From: Nocardioides ferulae
Lineage (GTDB): Bacteria; Actinomycetota; Actinomycetes; Propionibacteriales; Nocardioidaceae
DNA length: 61,428 nt
Direction of reading: 5' to 3'
Assembly (NCBI RefSeq): GCF_003660455.1
Contig: NZ_QZVR01000030.1
Coordinates: 1-61,428, forward strand
Positions within the stretch are counted from its first letter, which is position 1, and each line of letters begins with the position of its first letter. Below are positions 8,710 to 16,643 of this stretch, piece after piece. A model generated the notes under the pieces. That model made no database searches, was not told where the DNA came from, and worked only from the letters and a program-made list of their open reading frames with translations. The position numbers and the translations under genes are program-made.

Positions 8710-8738
8710 AGGTTAGGGATTCTTGACAGAATCGTCAA
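8710..8738 (-). promoter_or_regulatory. Leftward promoter overlapping operator copy 1
   Basis: On the minus strand, -35 TTGACG (8733-8738) is followed after 17 nt by -10 TAACCT (8710-8715). The -35 hexamer is the right half of the palindrome at 8723-8738. This should drive the operon that begins with the SDR at 8681. Confidence 0.65.
8723..8738. promoter_or_regulatory. Operator copy 1: TTGAC-N6-GTCAA palindrome
   Basis: This perfect copy of the recurring 16-bp palindrome lies in the 76-nt divergent region between the SDR (8681) and hydratase (8758) genes. Rightward, TTGACA (8723-8728) with TCGAAT (8746-8751) 17 nt later would start transcription at or near the ATG at 8758. That gene also lacks a Shine-Dalgarno sequence, so a leaderless mRNA is plausible. 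Confidence 0.75.
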
Positions 8739-8757
8739 CTCACGCTCGAATGGGCCC

Positions 8758-9555
8758 ATGACTAACCCCTTCGAGCCCGAGCTCCTGATCGAGGAGCGGG
8801 GCGCGGTCCGCCTGGTGACGCTCAACCGACCCGAGCACCTCAATGCGACCAACGAGGCGCTCCACGACGCGCTCGTCTCCGTCTGGCGCCATCTCGCCGC
8901 CGACAAGGAGGCCCGCGCCGTGGTGATCACCGGCGCCGGCCGGGCGTTCAGCGCGGGTGGCGACTTCCAGCACTTCGTCGACCTCTGGACCGACCGCGAC
9001 AAGCGCCGGACCGAGATCGACAGCGCCGGAGTCCTGTTGAAGGAGATGGTCGACTTCCGCCTGCCCCTCGTCGCCGCGGTGAACGGGCCGGCGGTCGGGC
9101 TGGGCTGCAGCATCGCGGCGTGCAGCGACATCGTGCTGATCGAGGAGTCGGCGTACTTCTCCGACCCGCACGTGGGCGTGGGGCTGACCGCTGCCGACGG
9201 CGGCGCCCCGACCTGGCCGCTGCTGATGGGCATGCTCCGCGCCAAGGAGTACCTCCTCACCAGCGAGCGGATCCCCGCCGCGAAGGCGGCGGAGCTCGGG
9301 CTGGCGACGCGCGTCGTGGCCGACGGCACCGTCGTAGAGGAGGCGATCGCGGTCGCCCAGAAGCTCGCCGCCCAGCCGCCCCAGGCGATCCAGAGCACGA
9401 AGCAGGCCCTCAACATCCACATCAAGAAGGCCATGGCGGGCGTGCTCGAGTACGCCCTCGCCGAGGAGTACGCGTCGTTCGACACCCCCGAGCACCAGGC
9501 GCTGGTCACGGGATTCCTCGAGCGCGCGAAGGCCCGCTCCGCACGGACGGCGTGA
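8758..9555 (+). CDS. Enoyl-CoA hydratase/isomerase (crotonase family)
   Basis: This 265-aa crotonase-fold protein has an oxyanion-hole segment AGRAFSAGGDFQHF, a second segment NGPAVGLGCSIAACSDIVL, and SDPHVGVGLTAADGGAPTWPLLMG covering the catalytic-Glu region. Position 2 of that region is less typical than in classical ECH. It heads the rightward operon of four acyl-CoA dehydrogenase genes and a Rieske oxygenase. No Shine-Dalgarno sequence precedes the ATG, which fits a leaderless start from the operator-containing promoter. The likely role is hydration or isomerisation of an unsaturated acyl-CoA. Confidence 0.9.
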   Translation: MTNPFEPELLIEERGAVRLVTLNRPEHLNATNEALHDALVSVWRHLAADKEARAVVITGAGRAFSAGGDFQHFVDLWTDRDKRRTEIDSAGVLLKEMVDFRLPLVAAVNGPAVGLGCSIAACSDIVLIEESAYFSDPHVGVGLTAADGGAPTWPLLMGMLRAKEYLLTSERIPAAKAAELGLATRVVADGTVVEEAIAVAQKLAAQPPQAIQSTKQALNIHIKKAMAGVLEYALAEEYASFDTPEHQALVTGFLERAKARSARTA

Positions 9556-9559
9556 GTGC

Positions 9560-10741
9560 GTGGACGGATTCGCCCCCGAGCTCGGCGTCGACCTCCGCGC
9601 CTACGCCGTCGGAGTTCGGAGCTTCCTGACCTCCACGGCAGCGCTGGAGGAGTGGCGGTCGGTCCACTACGAGACCACCGCCGACCGGATCCGTCACGAG
9701 GCCGGCCTCATGGGCGTTCTCCACGACGCGGGCTGGAGCCGTTGGGGATGGCCTGAGTCCGTCGGGGGCCTCGGCGGCGGGCTGGTCCACCGCGCGACGC
9801 TCTACGACGAGCTCGCCGCCGCCGGGCTGCCGATCCCCCAGCCGACGCTCATGCTCGAGACGCTCGGCCCTGCCCTGGTTCGCTTCGCGCCGCACCTGGC
9901 GGCACGGCACCTGCCGGCCTACCTGCGCGGCGAGGAGTGGTGGGGCCAAGGCTTCTCCGAGCCCGACGCCGGGAGCGACCTCGCCGGGCTCCGGACGCGT
10001 GCGACCCGGGACGGCGAGGAGTGGGTCGTCTCCGGACAGAAGCTCTGGACGTCGCACGGCGAGACCGCGCACCGCTTCGTCTGCCTGGTCCGCACCGGCG
10101 CGCCGGAGTCCCGGCACAAGGGACTCTCCATGGTGCTGGTGGACCGGGATGCGCCCGGCGTCACCGTGCGTCCGATCGCGATCGCCGGCGGCCGCAGCGA
10201 GCTGGCCGAGGTGTTCTACGACGACGTCCGGATCCCCGGCGACCAGATCGTCGGCGCGGTCGACGGCGGCTGGAGCGTCGCCATGTACCTGCTGCAGTTC
10301 GAGCGATCGGTCTACGGCTGGCAGTGCGCCGCGGTGGCCCTCTCCCGGGTCCGCGAGCTGGTGATCGCCGCAGCGGACCTCGCTGCCGGATCCGGGATCC
10401 CCGACGGCCTCACCCGGCGACTCGGCGAGGTCTACACCGACGTGATGACGCTGCGTGCCAAGTCCGCCCAGACCGTACGACGCCTCGCGGCCGGTGAGCC
10501 CGTCGGTCCGGAGGCGAGCGTGGACAAGGTGCTGCTCGCGGCCGTCGAGATCGGTCTCTACGACCTCGCCCGCGAGCTGCTCGGTGCCGGTTTCCTCGCC
10601 GGCACCGATGTCGTCGACACCGCCTGGCGCGACGAGTGGTGGTACAGCCGCTCCGCCACGATCCTCGGCGGATCCAGCGAGATCCAGCGCACGATCCTCG
10701 CCGACCATGTTCTCCGCCTGCCGAAGGAAGGGGTCGCGTGA
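9560..10741 (+). CDS. Acyl-CoA dehydrogenase, alpha-type subunit
   Basis: This 393-aa acyl-CoA dehydrogenase (ACAD) has the FAD/substrate segments GFSEPDAGSDLAGLRTRA and GQKLWTSHG, the motif LQFERSVYG and the C-terminal GGSSEIQRTILADHVL. It lacks the R-x-QFG-x2-x2-FQ segment that its downstream neighbour has. Heterotetrameric ACADs of actinobacterial steroid catabolism (ChsE1-ChsE2, ChsE4-ChsE5) split the FAD site across two subunits in this way. The GTG start at 9560 lies 4 nt after the hydratase stop. The neighbour at 10738 is the probable beta subunit. Confidence 0.88.
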   Translation: MDGFAPELGVDLRAYAVGVRSFLTSTAALEEWRSVHYETTADRIRHEAGLMGVLHDAGWSRWGWPESVGGLGGGLVHRATLYDELAAAGLPIPQPTLMLETLGPALVRFAPHLAARHLPAYLRGEEWWGQGFSEPDAGSDLAGLRTRATRDGEEWVVSGQKLWTSHGETAHRFVCLVRTGAPESRHKGLSMVLVDRDAPGVTVRPIAIAGGRSELAEVFYDDVRIPGDQIVGAVDGGWSVAMYLLQFERSVYGWQCAAVALSRVRELVIAAADLAAGSGIPDGLTRRLGEVYTDVMTLRAKSAQTVRRLAAGEPVGPEASVDKVLLAAVEIGLYDLARELLGAGFLAGTDVVDTAWRDEWWYSRSATILGGSSEIQRTILADHVLRLPKEGVA

Positions 10742-11676
10742 CCGTGCTCGACACCGAAGCCCGCGCGGCCGTCGCCGAGTCACTCCGCGACGTCTTCGCC
10801 GACGACTCAGCCCGTGACCTCGCGGCCCGCCTGGACGAGCTCGGCTGGGACGAGGTCGTCAACGAGGACCCCGAGACCGCGACGACCATGCTCTTCATCG
10901 AGCAGGGGCGCGCGCTCGCATCGACGAGCCTGCTCGACGATGTCGTCGTCGGCGCCCTCGATCCCGCCCTGACGGGCCACGGCGTGCTGTATCCCTCCTT
11001 CACCTCGGTGGGTGCCGGCGTCCTGCTCGGCCCTGTCGACGACCTCGAGCGCGTCCTGGTCCCCGACGCCCGTGGCGTGCGCTCCGTTCCCGCCGCCGCT
11101 CTCGAGCTCCGCCCTCTCGGCGGCTTCGACCGGCACTCCGCATGGCAGGTCGTGGTGGGAGCACTCCCCGACGGCGAGCGCGTCGCGGGCGACTGGGTCG
11201 CAGCCGAGGCCGCGGGCAGGCGCGCCGTGTCCGCCGAGATCATCGGTGTCTGTCGCGCCGCCCTGGACCTCGCGGTCCAGTACACGAGGGACCGACGTCA
11301 GTACGGCCGGCCGCTCGGCTCGTTTCAGGCGGTCCGCCACCAGCTCGCCGAGTCCTACGCCGCGATCGAGGCGGCCGCATCGGCGCTCTCGGCAGCCTGG
11401 ACCGTCTCGGCCGATCCTGCCCTGGCGCCGTGGGCGGCGCGCTCGGCCAAAGCGAAGGCGGGCTCGGCACAGGACGTCGTACTGCGACGCACGGTGCAGG
11501 TCCTCGGCGCGATGGGCCTGACCGAGGAGGGCCCGATGCACCGCTTCGTCGAGCGCGGCGCGACCCTCGACCAGCTGCTCGGGAGCCATGGGCAGCTCGT
11601 GGAGCAGACGGGCCGCGACCTGCTCACCGGCACGCCCGCACATCCGGTCGTACAGATCTGGGAGGACACCCCATGA
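10738..11676 (+). CDS. Acyl-CoA dehydrogenase, short beta-type subunit
   Basis: This 312-aa protein has the FAD-contacting segment TRDRRQYGRPLGSFQAVRHQLAE and the C-terminal LGAMGLTEEGPMHRFVERG, so it belongs to the ACAD family. It is about 70 residues shorter than the other beta-type subunits here (372 and 383 aa). The loss lies in the N-terminal helical and middle beta domains. The GTG start overlaps the TGA of the 9560 gene, supporting an alpha/beta pair. On its own it is probably inactive. An equivalent short domain appears as the second half of the fusion at 36109. Confidence 0.85.
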   Translation: MTVLDTEARAAVAESLRDVFADDSARDLAARLDELGWDEVVNEDPETATTMLFIEQGRALASTSLLDDVVVGALDPALTGHGVLYPSFTSVGAGVLLGPVDDLERVLVPDARGVRSVPAAALELRPLGGFDRHSAWQVVVGALPDGERVAGDWVAAEAAGRRAVSAEIIGVCRAALDLAVQYTRDRRQYGRPLGSFQAVRHQLAESYAAIEAAASALSAAWTVSADPALAPWAARSAKAKAGSAQDVVLRRTVQVLGAMGLTEEGPMHRFVERGATLDQLLGSHGQLVEQTGRDLLTGTPAHPVVQIWEDTP

Positions 11677-12893
11677 GCACACCGTCACTGGCCGACTTCG
11701 CCGACGAGGCCCGGGCCTTCCTCGACGCCCATGCAACACCGCGTGCGTCCGATGGCGCGGTGGTCTGGGGCGAGGGCCCGGACCGGGTCACCTACTTCAG
11801 CGACGAGCCGTTCGAGGTCGAGCAGGCGAACGTCCAGGCTGCCCGCGACTGGCAGCGGACCCGCTTCGAGAACGGCTTCGGCTGGATCACCGGTCCGAAG
11901 CAGTACGGCGGCCGCGAGCTGAGCATCGCGCACGACCTGGTCTACGACGGTCTCGAGGCCGGGTACGACGTCCCCGACACCGGCGTCATCTCGCTGATCG
12001 GGCTCGGCATGATCGCGCCGACGATGCTGGCCCACGCGCGCCCGGAGATCAACGAGCAGTACCTGCCGGCGATGTTCCGCGGCGACGCCATCGCGTGTCA
12101 GCTCTTCAGCGAGCCCAACGCCGGCTCGGACCTCGCGAACGTGCAGACGAAGGCGGTGCGGGACGGGGACGACTGGGTGCTCAACGGCCAGAAGGTGTGG
12201 ACCTCGGGCGCACAGCACGCGCAGCTCGGGATGGCGGTGTGCCGGACGAACACCTCGGTCCCCAAGCACAAGGGCATCACGACCTTCCTCATCGACATGT
12301 CGTGGGAGGGCGTCGACGTCCGGCCCCTGCGCCAGATGAGCGGGGGTGCGGAGTTCAACGAGGTCTACCTCGACGACGTCCGGGTGCCCGACACCCACCG
12401 GATGGGCGAGGTCGACGACGGCTGGCGGGTGACCATGACGACGCTCCTGAACGAGCGTGCCTCCGTCGGCGGCGAAGGTGCCGGCCCGGCGACGCGGCCG
12501 ACGTCGCGTGCCAACCTCCTGGCGATGTTGAAGGCCACCGGCCGCGACACCGATGGCGGCGTACGCCGCGACTTCGCCCGGGTGATCGCCGACCAGGCCG
12601 CGACCGAGTACCTCACGAGTCAGATGATGCGCCGGGCGCGGGCCGGTGACCTGCCAGGCCCCGAGGCCTCGGTGGGCAAGCTCATGTTCGGCCAGAACCT
12701 CACCCGCATCGCCCACCTCGCCGCGGAGATGACCGGGCCCCGCATGCTCGCCGACACCGGCGACTGGGGCACGTTCTCGTGGAACGAGCTCCTGCTCGGC
12801 ACTCCTGCGTTCCGGATCCTCGGCGGCACCGAGGAGATCATGAAGAACATCCTGGGCGAGCGCGTGCTCGGCCTTCCGAAGGAGCCGGCATGA
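11673..12893 (+). CDS. Acyl-CoA dehydrogenase, alpha-type subunit
   Basis: This 406-aa ACAD has ACQLFSEPNAGSDLANVQTKA, NGQKVWTSGAQHA, GGAEFNEVYLDDVRVP and the C-terminal LGGTEEIMKNILGERVLGLP. As with the other alpha-type genes, it lacks the RxQFG segment that completes the FAD site. Its ATG overlaps the stop of the short subunit gene before it. Its own TGA overlaps the ATG of the beta-type gene after it. It probably forms a heteromer with the product of 12890-14041 and introduces a double bond into a bulky acyl-CoA. Confidence 0.9.
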   Translation: MSTPSLADFADEARAFLDAHATPRASDGAVVWGEGPDRVTYFSDEPFEVEQANVQAARDWQRTRFENGFGWITGPKQYGGRELSIAHDLVYDGLEAGYDVPDTGVISLIGLGMIAPTMLAHARPEINEQYLPAMFRGDAIACQLFSEPNAGSDLANVQTKAVRDGDDWVLNGQKVWTSGAQHAQLGMAVCRTNTSVPKHKGITTFLIDMSWEGVDVRPLRQMSGGAEFNEVYLDDVRVPDTHRMGEVDDGWRVTMTTLLNERASVGGEGAGPATRPTSRANLLAMLKATGRDTDGGVRRDFARVIADQAATEYLTSQMMRRARAGDLPGPEASVGKLMFGQNLTRIAHLAAEMTGPRMLADTGDWGTFSWNELLLGTPAFRILGGTEEIMKNILGERVLGLPKEPA

Positions 12894-14041
12894 GCGTCGT
12901 CCCCGAACAGATCAGTGCCAGCGACCTCGCTGACCTGCGCAGCTCCCTGCGGGGCCTGCTGACGTCGGCCTCCGACGAGGAGGCCGTGCGCGCGGTGGTC
13001 GAGAGCGAGACGGGGTACGACGAGAAGCTGTACGACCGTCTCGCCACCGAGCTCGGTCTCCACTCCCTCGCCCTGCCCACGCCGTACGGCGAGGGATACG
13101 GCATGGAGGTCCTCTCGGTCGTCCTCGGCGAGCTCGGTCGGTTCGTCGTACCGGGACCGTTCTTCTCGACCGTGGTGCTCGCCGCAGGTGCCCTCGTCGC
13201 CTCGGGAGACCAGGCCGCCATGGAGAAGCACCTCCCCGGCATCGCAGCTGGCAGCACCGTCGCGACGCTCGCGGTCATCGAGCCCGACGGCCACTGGCGC
13301 CACGAGGGCTTCACCGTCACCGCTGAGCGCAGCGGGGACGGCTGGTCCCTGTCCGGCACCAAGGCGATCGTGCCCGATCTGCTGTCGGCAGGCGTCGTGC
13401 TCGTCGCCGCCAGCACTCCCGAGGGTGACGCCCTGTTCGCCGTCGACACCGCGACCGCCGGCGTCGAGCGGACCGCGCTGCGCACGCTCGACATCACCCG
13501 CCGGATCGGCCGACTCGATCTCGATGACGCGTCCGGCACCCTGGTCGGTGCGCCAGGCACGCTGACGGACCTCCTGGACGCGGTGCTGGACCGGGCGACG
13601 ACCGCCCTCGCTGCCGAGCAGGTCGGCGGCGCGGAGGCGTGCCTGGAGATGGCGGTCGGCTACGCCAAGGTCCGCGAGCAGTTCGGACGCCGAATCGGCT
13701 CCTTCCAGGCGGTCAAGCACAAGTGCGCCGACATGTTCGCCCGCATCGAGCTCGCCCGCGCCGCCGCCACCGAGGCCGCCCGCGCCATCGACGGTCGTGA
13801 CGACGCTCCCCCGGCTGGCGAGGCGGCGGCGGTCGCCCACTCGGTCTGCTCGGAGGCGTTCATGTTCGTCGCCATGGAGACCATCCAGGTCCACGGGGGC
13901 ATCGGATTCACCTGGGAGCACCCCGCCCACCTGTACTTCCGCCGCGCGAAGGCCGACCAGCTGATGTTCGGCGGCCCGGCGACGTACTACGAGCGCCTGT
14001 TGGAGAGGCTCGGCGTCACCAACGAGACGAGCACGAAGTGA
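12890..14041 (+). CDS. Acyl-CoA dehydrogenase, beta-type subunit
   Basis: This 383-aa ACAD has the FAD segment YAKVREQFGRRIGSFQAVKHKCADM and QVHGGIGFTWEHPAHLYFRRAK, both typical of ChsE2/FadE beta-type chains. The catalytic core motif SEPDAGSD of the alpha chains is absent; the middle region reads GDGWSLSGTKAIVPDLLSA. It overlaps the alpha-type gene before it by ATGA and the Rieske gene after it by GTGA. The pairing with the 11673 product rests on overlap and motif complementarity. Confidence 0.9.
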   Translation: MSVVPEQISASDLADLRSSLRGLLTSASDEEAVRAVVESETGYDEKLYDRLATELGLHSLALPTPYGEGYGMEVLSVVLGELGRFVVPGPFFSTVVLAAGALVASGDQAAMEKHLPGIAAGSTVATLAVIEPDGHWRHEGFTVTAERSGDGWSLSGTKAIVPDLLSAGVVLVAASTPEGDALFAVDTATAGVERTALRTLDITRRIGRLDLDDASGTLVGAPGTLTDLLDAVLDRATTALAAEQVGGAEACLEMAVGYAKVREQFGRRIGSFQAVKHKCADMFARIELARAAATEAARAIDGRDDAPPAGEAAAVAHSVCSEAFMFVAMETIQVHGGIGFTWEHPAHLYFRRAKADQLMFGGPATYYERLLERLGVTNETSTK

Positions 14042-15027
14042 GCGACCAAAGGGGACTGCCGCCGATGCGGCCCACCGGCTGGTTCCAGGTGGCATGGTCC
14101 GCCGACATCACGATCGGCGAGGTGAAGTCCCTCCACTACCTCGGCACCGACCTGGTCGCCTTCCGGCGCGAGGACGGCACGGTCGCGGTGCTGGACGCGC
14201 ACTGCCAGCACCTCGGCGCACATCTGGGTGGGGGCTGCGTCGTCGGCAACGACATCCAGTGCCCCTTCCACGGGTGGGTCTGGAGCGGTGAGGGCCGCAA
14301 CGTGTCGATCCCCTACCAGGACCGGCCCAACAAAGCCCGTCGCATCCGCTCCTGGCCGGTGGCCGAGCAGGACGAGGGCATCTTCGTCTGGCACGACCCC
14401 AACGGCGGCCCTCCTCGGTGGGAGCTCCCGAACGTGCGCGAGCAGCTCGGCGCCCACATCGCCGAGCGGAAGTTCGCACCCGTCGGCCCAGACGAGCGCT
14501 CGCTCAAGGCCGGCATCCGCGTGCACCCCCAGGTGATCGCCGAGAACGCCGTCGACCCGCACCACTTCCGGTTCGTCCACCAGACCCCGATCTCCCCCAC
14601 TGTCCTCCACGAGGAGACCGACGGAGCTCGCTGGCAGGCCAAGGTGGGCTTCGGGCGCCGGTGGAGCGACGGGGTCGACCGGCCCGACGACCACGACAAC
14701 ACGATCCAGATCATGTGGTCCGGCATCGGCACGTCCTGGAACGGCGAGCTGCTCGGCCGGGGCGACGACGCCGCGGCCCGGATCATCGCGATCTGCACGA
14801 CTCCCGTGGACGACCAGTACTCCGACATCTTCGCGACCTACTGGATCGAGGACGGCGCCGAGGACCACGCCGAGCGTCTCGTCCAGGCGAAGGCGGCGCT
14901 GGACCAGGACATCTCGATCTGGCACACCCAGATCTACCTCGAGCCGCCCGGCCTCGCGACCTCGGAGGCCGCGGGCTTCCGCCGGCTCCGGCGCTGGGCG
15001 AACTCGTTCTACGACGTCGCCGGCTGA
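14038..15027 (+). CDS. KshA-like Rieske non-haem iron oxygenase
   Basis: This 329-aa oxygenase component has Rieske [2Fe-2S] ligands Cys56/His58 (DAHCQHLGAHLGGG) and Cys75/His78 (QCPFHGW). The mononuclear iron site has Asn170, Asp173, His176 and His181 in ENAVDPHHFRFVH. This spacing is that of 3-ketosteroid 9alpha-hydroxylase KshA and related single-oxygenase enzymes. It should hydroxylate a polycyclic or acyl-CoA substrate. No reductase gene (KshB type) is present in the window, so electrons must come from an enzyme encoded elsewhere. It ends the rightward operon and its GTG overlaps the preceding TGA. Confidence 0.9.
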   Translation: MSDQRGLPPMRPTGWFQVAWSADITIGEVKSLHYLGTDLVAFRREDGTVAVLDAHCQHLGAHLGGGCVVGNDIQCPFHGWVWSGEGRNVSIPYQDRPNKARRIRSWPVAEQDEGIFVWHDPNGGPPRWELPNVREQLGAHIAERKFAPVGPDERSLKAGIRVHPQVIAENAVDPHHFRFVHQTPISPTVLHEETDGARWQAKVGFGRRWSDGVDRPDDHDNTIQIMWSGIGTSWNGELLGRGDDAAARIIAICTTPVDDQYSDIFATYWIEDGAEDHAERLVQAKAALDQDISIWHTQIYLEPPGLATSEAAGFRRLRRWANSFYDVAG

Positions 15028-15076
15028 CGCAGCCGACCCGACACCGCAGCTGACGCAGTCGGCGCTTTCCCGCAGG

Positions 15077-15487
15077 TCAGCGGACGAGCTCGACGACGGG
15101 GATCTCGCGCGGAGCAGCGCGCCGCTCGTGCTGGGCGAAGAAGGGGTACGTCGCCAGCAGCTCGGACCAGATCGCAGCCCGGTCGGCGCCGGTCAGCACG
15201 CGTCCCTCGGCGGTGAAGTCCTCCTCGCCCACCTCGACACGCACCGACGGGCTCGCGTCGAGGTTGTGGAACCAGGCCGGGTGTTTGCTGGCCCCGCCGG
15301 CGGAGGCGATCACGAAGATCCGGCCTCCGCTGCGGTGGAACATCATCGGGCTGGTGCGCGGCTCACCGCTCTGCCGGCCGACGGTCGTCAGCAGCAGGAG
15401 CTGGTCGCGCGTCATGCCCTGCACGGTGAACTCCTCACCAGCGCGGAACTGCTCGATGACCTTGCGGTTCATCTCCTGGATGTCCAT
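15077..15487 (-). CDS. Deazaflavin (F420)-dependent nitroreductase-family protein (Ddn-like)
   Basis: This 136-aa split beta-barrel protein has the family segment LLLLTTVGRQSGEPRTSPMMFHR and the central ASKHPAWFHNLDASP, both characteristic of the mycobacterial Ddn/FDOR-A type. Such proteins bind F420H2 and reduce quinones, enones or fatty-acyl substrates. It is the last gene of the leftward operon from 22698. Other F420 genes lie at 23540 and 24589, under the same operator family, so a supporting F420 supply is nearby. Confidence 0.9.
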   Translation of the reverse strand: MDIQEMNRKVIEQFRAGEEFTVQGMTRDQLLLLTTVGRQSGEPRTSPMMFHRSGGRIFVIASAGGASKHPAWFHNLDASPSVRVEVGEEDFTAEGRVLTGADRAAIWSELLATYPFFAQHERRAAPREIPVVELVR

Positions 15488-15493
15488 CGGTGA

Positions 15494-16636
15494 TCACCTT
15501 TCCCAGAGGGCCCGGAGGGTCCGGGCTCGTTCGTCTCGACCCAGGCCCCGCAGGTGGGCGATGCCGTTCTCCGTCACGACGACGTCGACGTCGTACCCCG
15601 GCGTGGAGACCGGCCCGGAGAGCTGGTCGACGAGCGTCGGGCGGCCACGGTGGGTCGACGGAACAGCGATCACCGATAGTCCCTGCGGGGAGCGCGCTGC
15701 TGCGGCGGCGTAGTCCGGATGCCCGCCCGGACTGGCGATCGGCCGGTCCCGCGGTCCCTCCACGTTGACCTGCCCCTGGTCGTCGATCTCCAGAGCGGTG
15801 TTGACCGCGACGAACGGCCCCGAGGACACCAGCCTCGTTCCGTCGTGGGTGAAATCGATGGGGTGCAGCAGCGGCCGGTCGTGTGCCCAGGCGAGGAGCT
15901 CGGCGTCGCCGGCGAGATAGGTGCCCATGGGGTTCCCGAGGAGCAGACCGCGGCGCTCGAGGTCCACCACGGCACCGGGGAGCAGCCCCGAATCGATGCT
16001 GACCGGAGCCCGGACAGCATCGAGGACAGCGGTGCCAAGCGCACCCGGACCGACCTGGAGCCGGGCACCCTCGGGGATCAGCGACGCCACCTGCTCACCG
16101 AGACGGCGGTGAACGTCCTCCGGCTCCGGGAACTCCAGGGTCGCGGGCAGCGCCTCGTCCTCACCGACGATGGTGACGGCGGAGGCGGCCAGTCCGGCCA
16201 CGCTTGCCCGGGGCAGCTCGGGGGTCACCACCGCAGCGAGGGTCGCTCCGGCGCGCAGCGCGGCCGGCACCCAGCCGACCGCGGCACCGAGCGTCCAGCC
16301 GCCTCGGCGGGCCTCGACCACGGACGCGATCACGACGTCGGGGCGGAGCGAGGACTCCATCAGGACAGGGGCCTGCGACCAGCGACACGGGACCTGGGTC
16401 ACCGTGCCGTCCTTGATCGGACCGCGCATCCCCCATCCGCCCATCAGCACCCGCACATCGGCGAACGCGGTGACGTCGAGAGCATCGTCGGGTGTGGGGA
16501 GCCAGCCGAGCACGAGCCGGACGTCCCCCACCTCCCGGGCGATCGCGGACAACTCCGCGGAGACCGTGCGCGGCGCCCCCATGCCATCTGCGATGGCCAC
16601 GGTGGCGCCGGGCCGGATCAGCTCGGCGAGTGACAT
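15494..16636 (-). CDS. Acetyl-CoA hydrolase/transferase-like protein
   Basis: This 380-aa protein has the C-terminal hallmarks GGHPDYAAAAARSPQG and VVTENGIAHLRGLGRDERARTLRAL of the acetyl-CoA hydrolase / 4-hydroxybutyrate CoA-transferase family. It is shorter than the usual 430-500 aa, and its N-terminal half (MSLAELIRPGATVAIADGMGAP) is divergent. It could move CoA from an intermediate to a free acid. The ATG at 16636 lies 7 nt after the stop of the acyl-CoA dehydrogenase gene, with no clear Shine-Dalgarno sequence. Confidence 0.8.
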   Translation of the reverse strand: MSLAELIRPGATVAIADGMGAPRTVSAELSAIAREVGDVRLVLGWLPTPDDALDVTAFADVRVLMGGWGMRGPIKDGTVTQVPCRWSQAPVLMESSLRPDVVIASVVEARRGGWTLGAAVGWVPAALRAGATLAAVVTPELPRASVAGLAASAVTIVGEDEALPATLEFPEPEDVHRRLGEQVASLIPEGARLQVGPGALGTAVLDAVRAPVSIDSGLLPGAVVDLERRGLLLGNPMGTYLAGDAELLAWAHDRPLLHPIDFTHDGTRLVSSGPFVAVNTALEIDDQGQVNVEGPRDRPIASPGGHPDYAAAAARSPQGLSVIAVPSTHRGRPTLVDQLSGPVSTPGYDVDVVVTENGIAHLRGLGRDERARTLRALWER

Positions 16637-16643
16637 CGACCGG

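Noticed and set aside
15028..15076. Terminator between the Rieske and Ddn-like genes
   Set aside because: Short complementary words exist, but no continuous stem or T-run is convincing.
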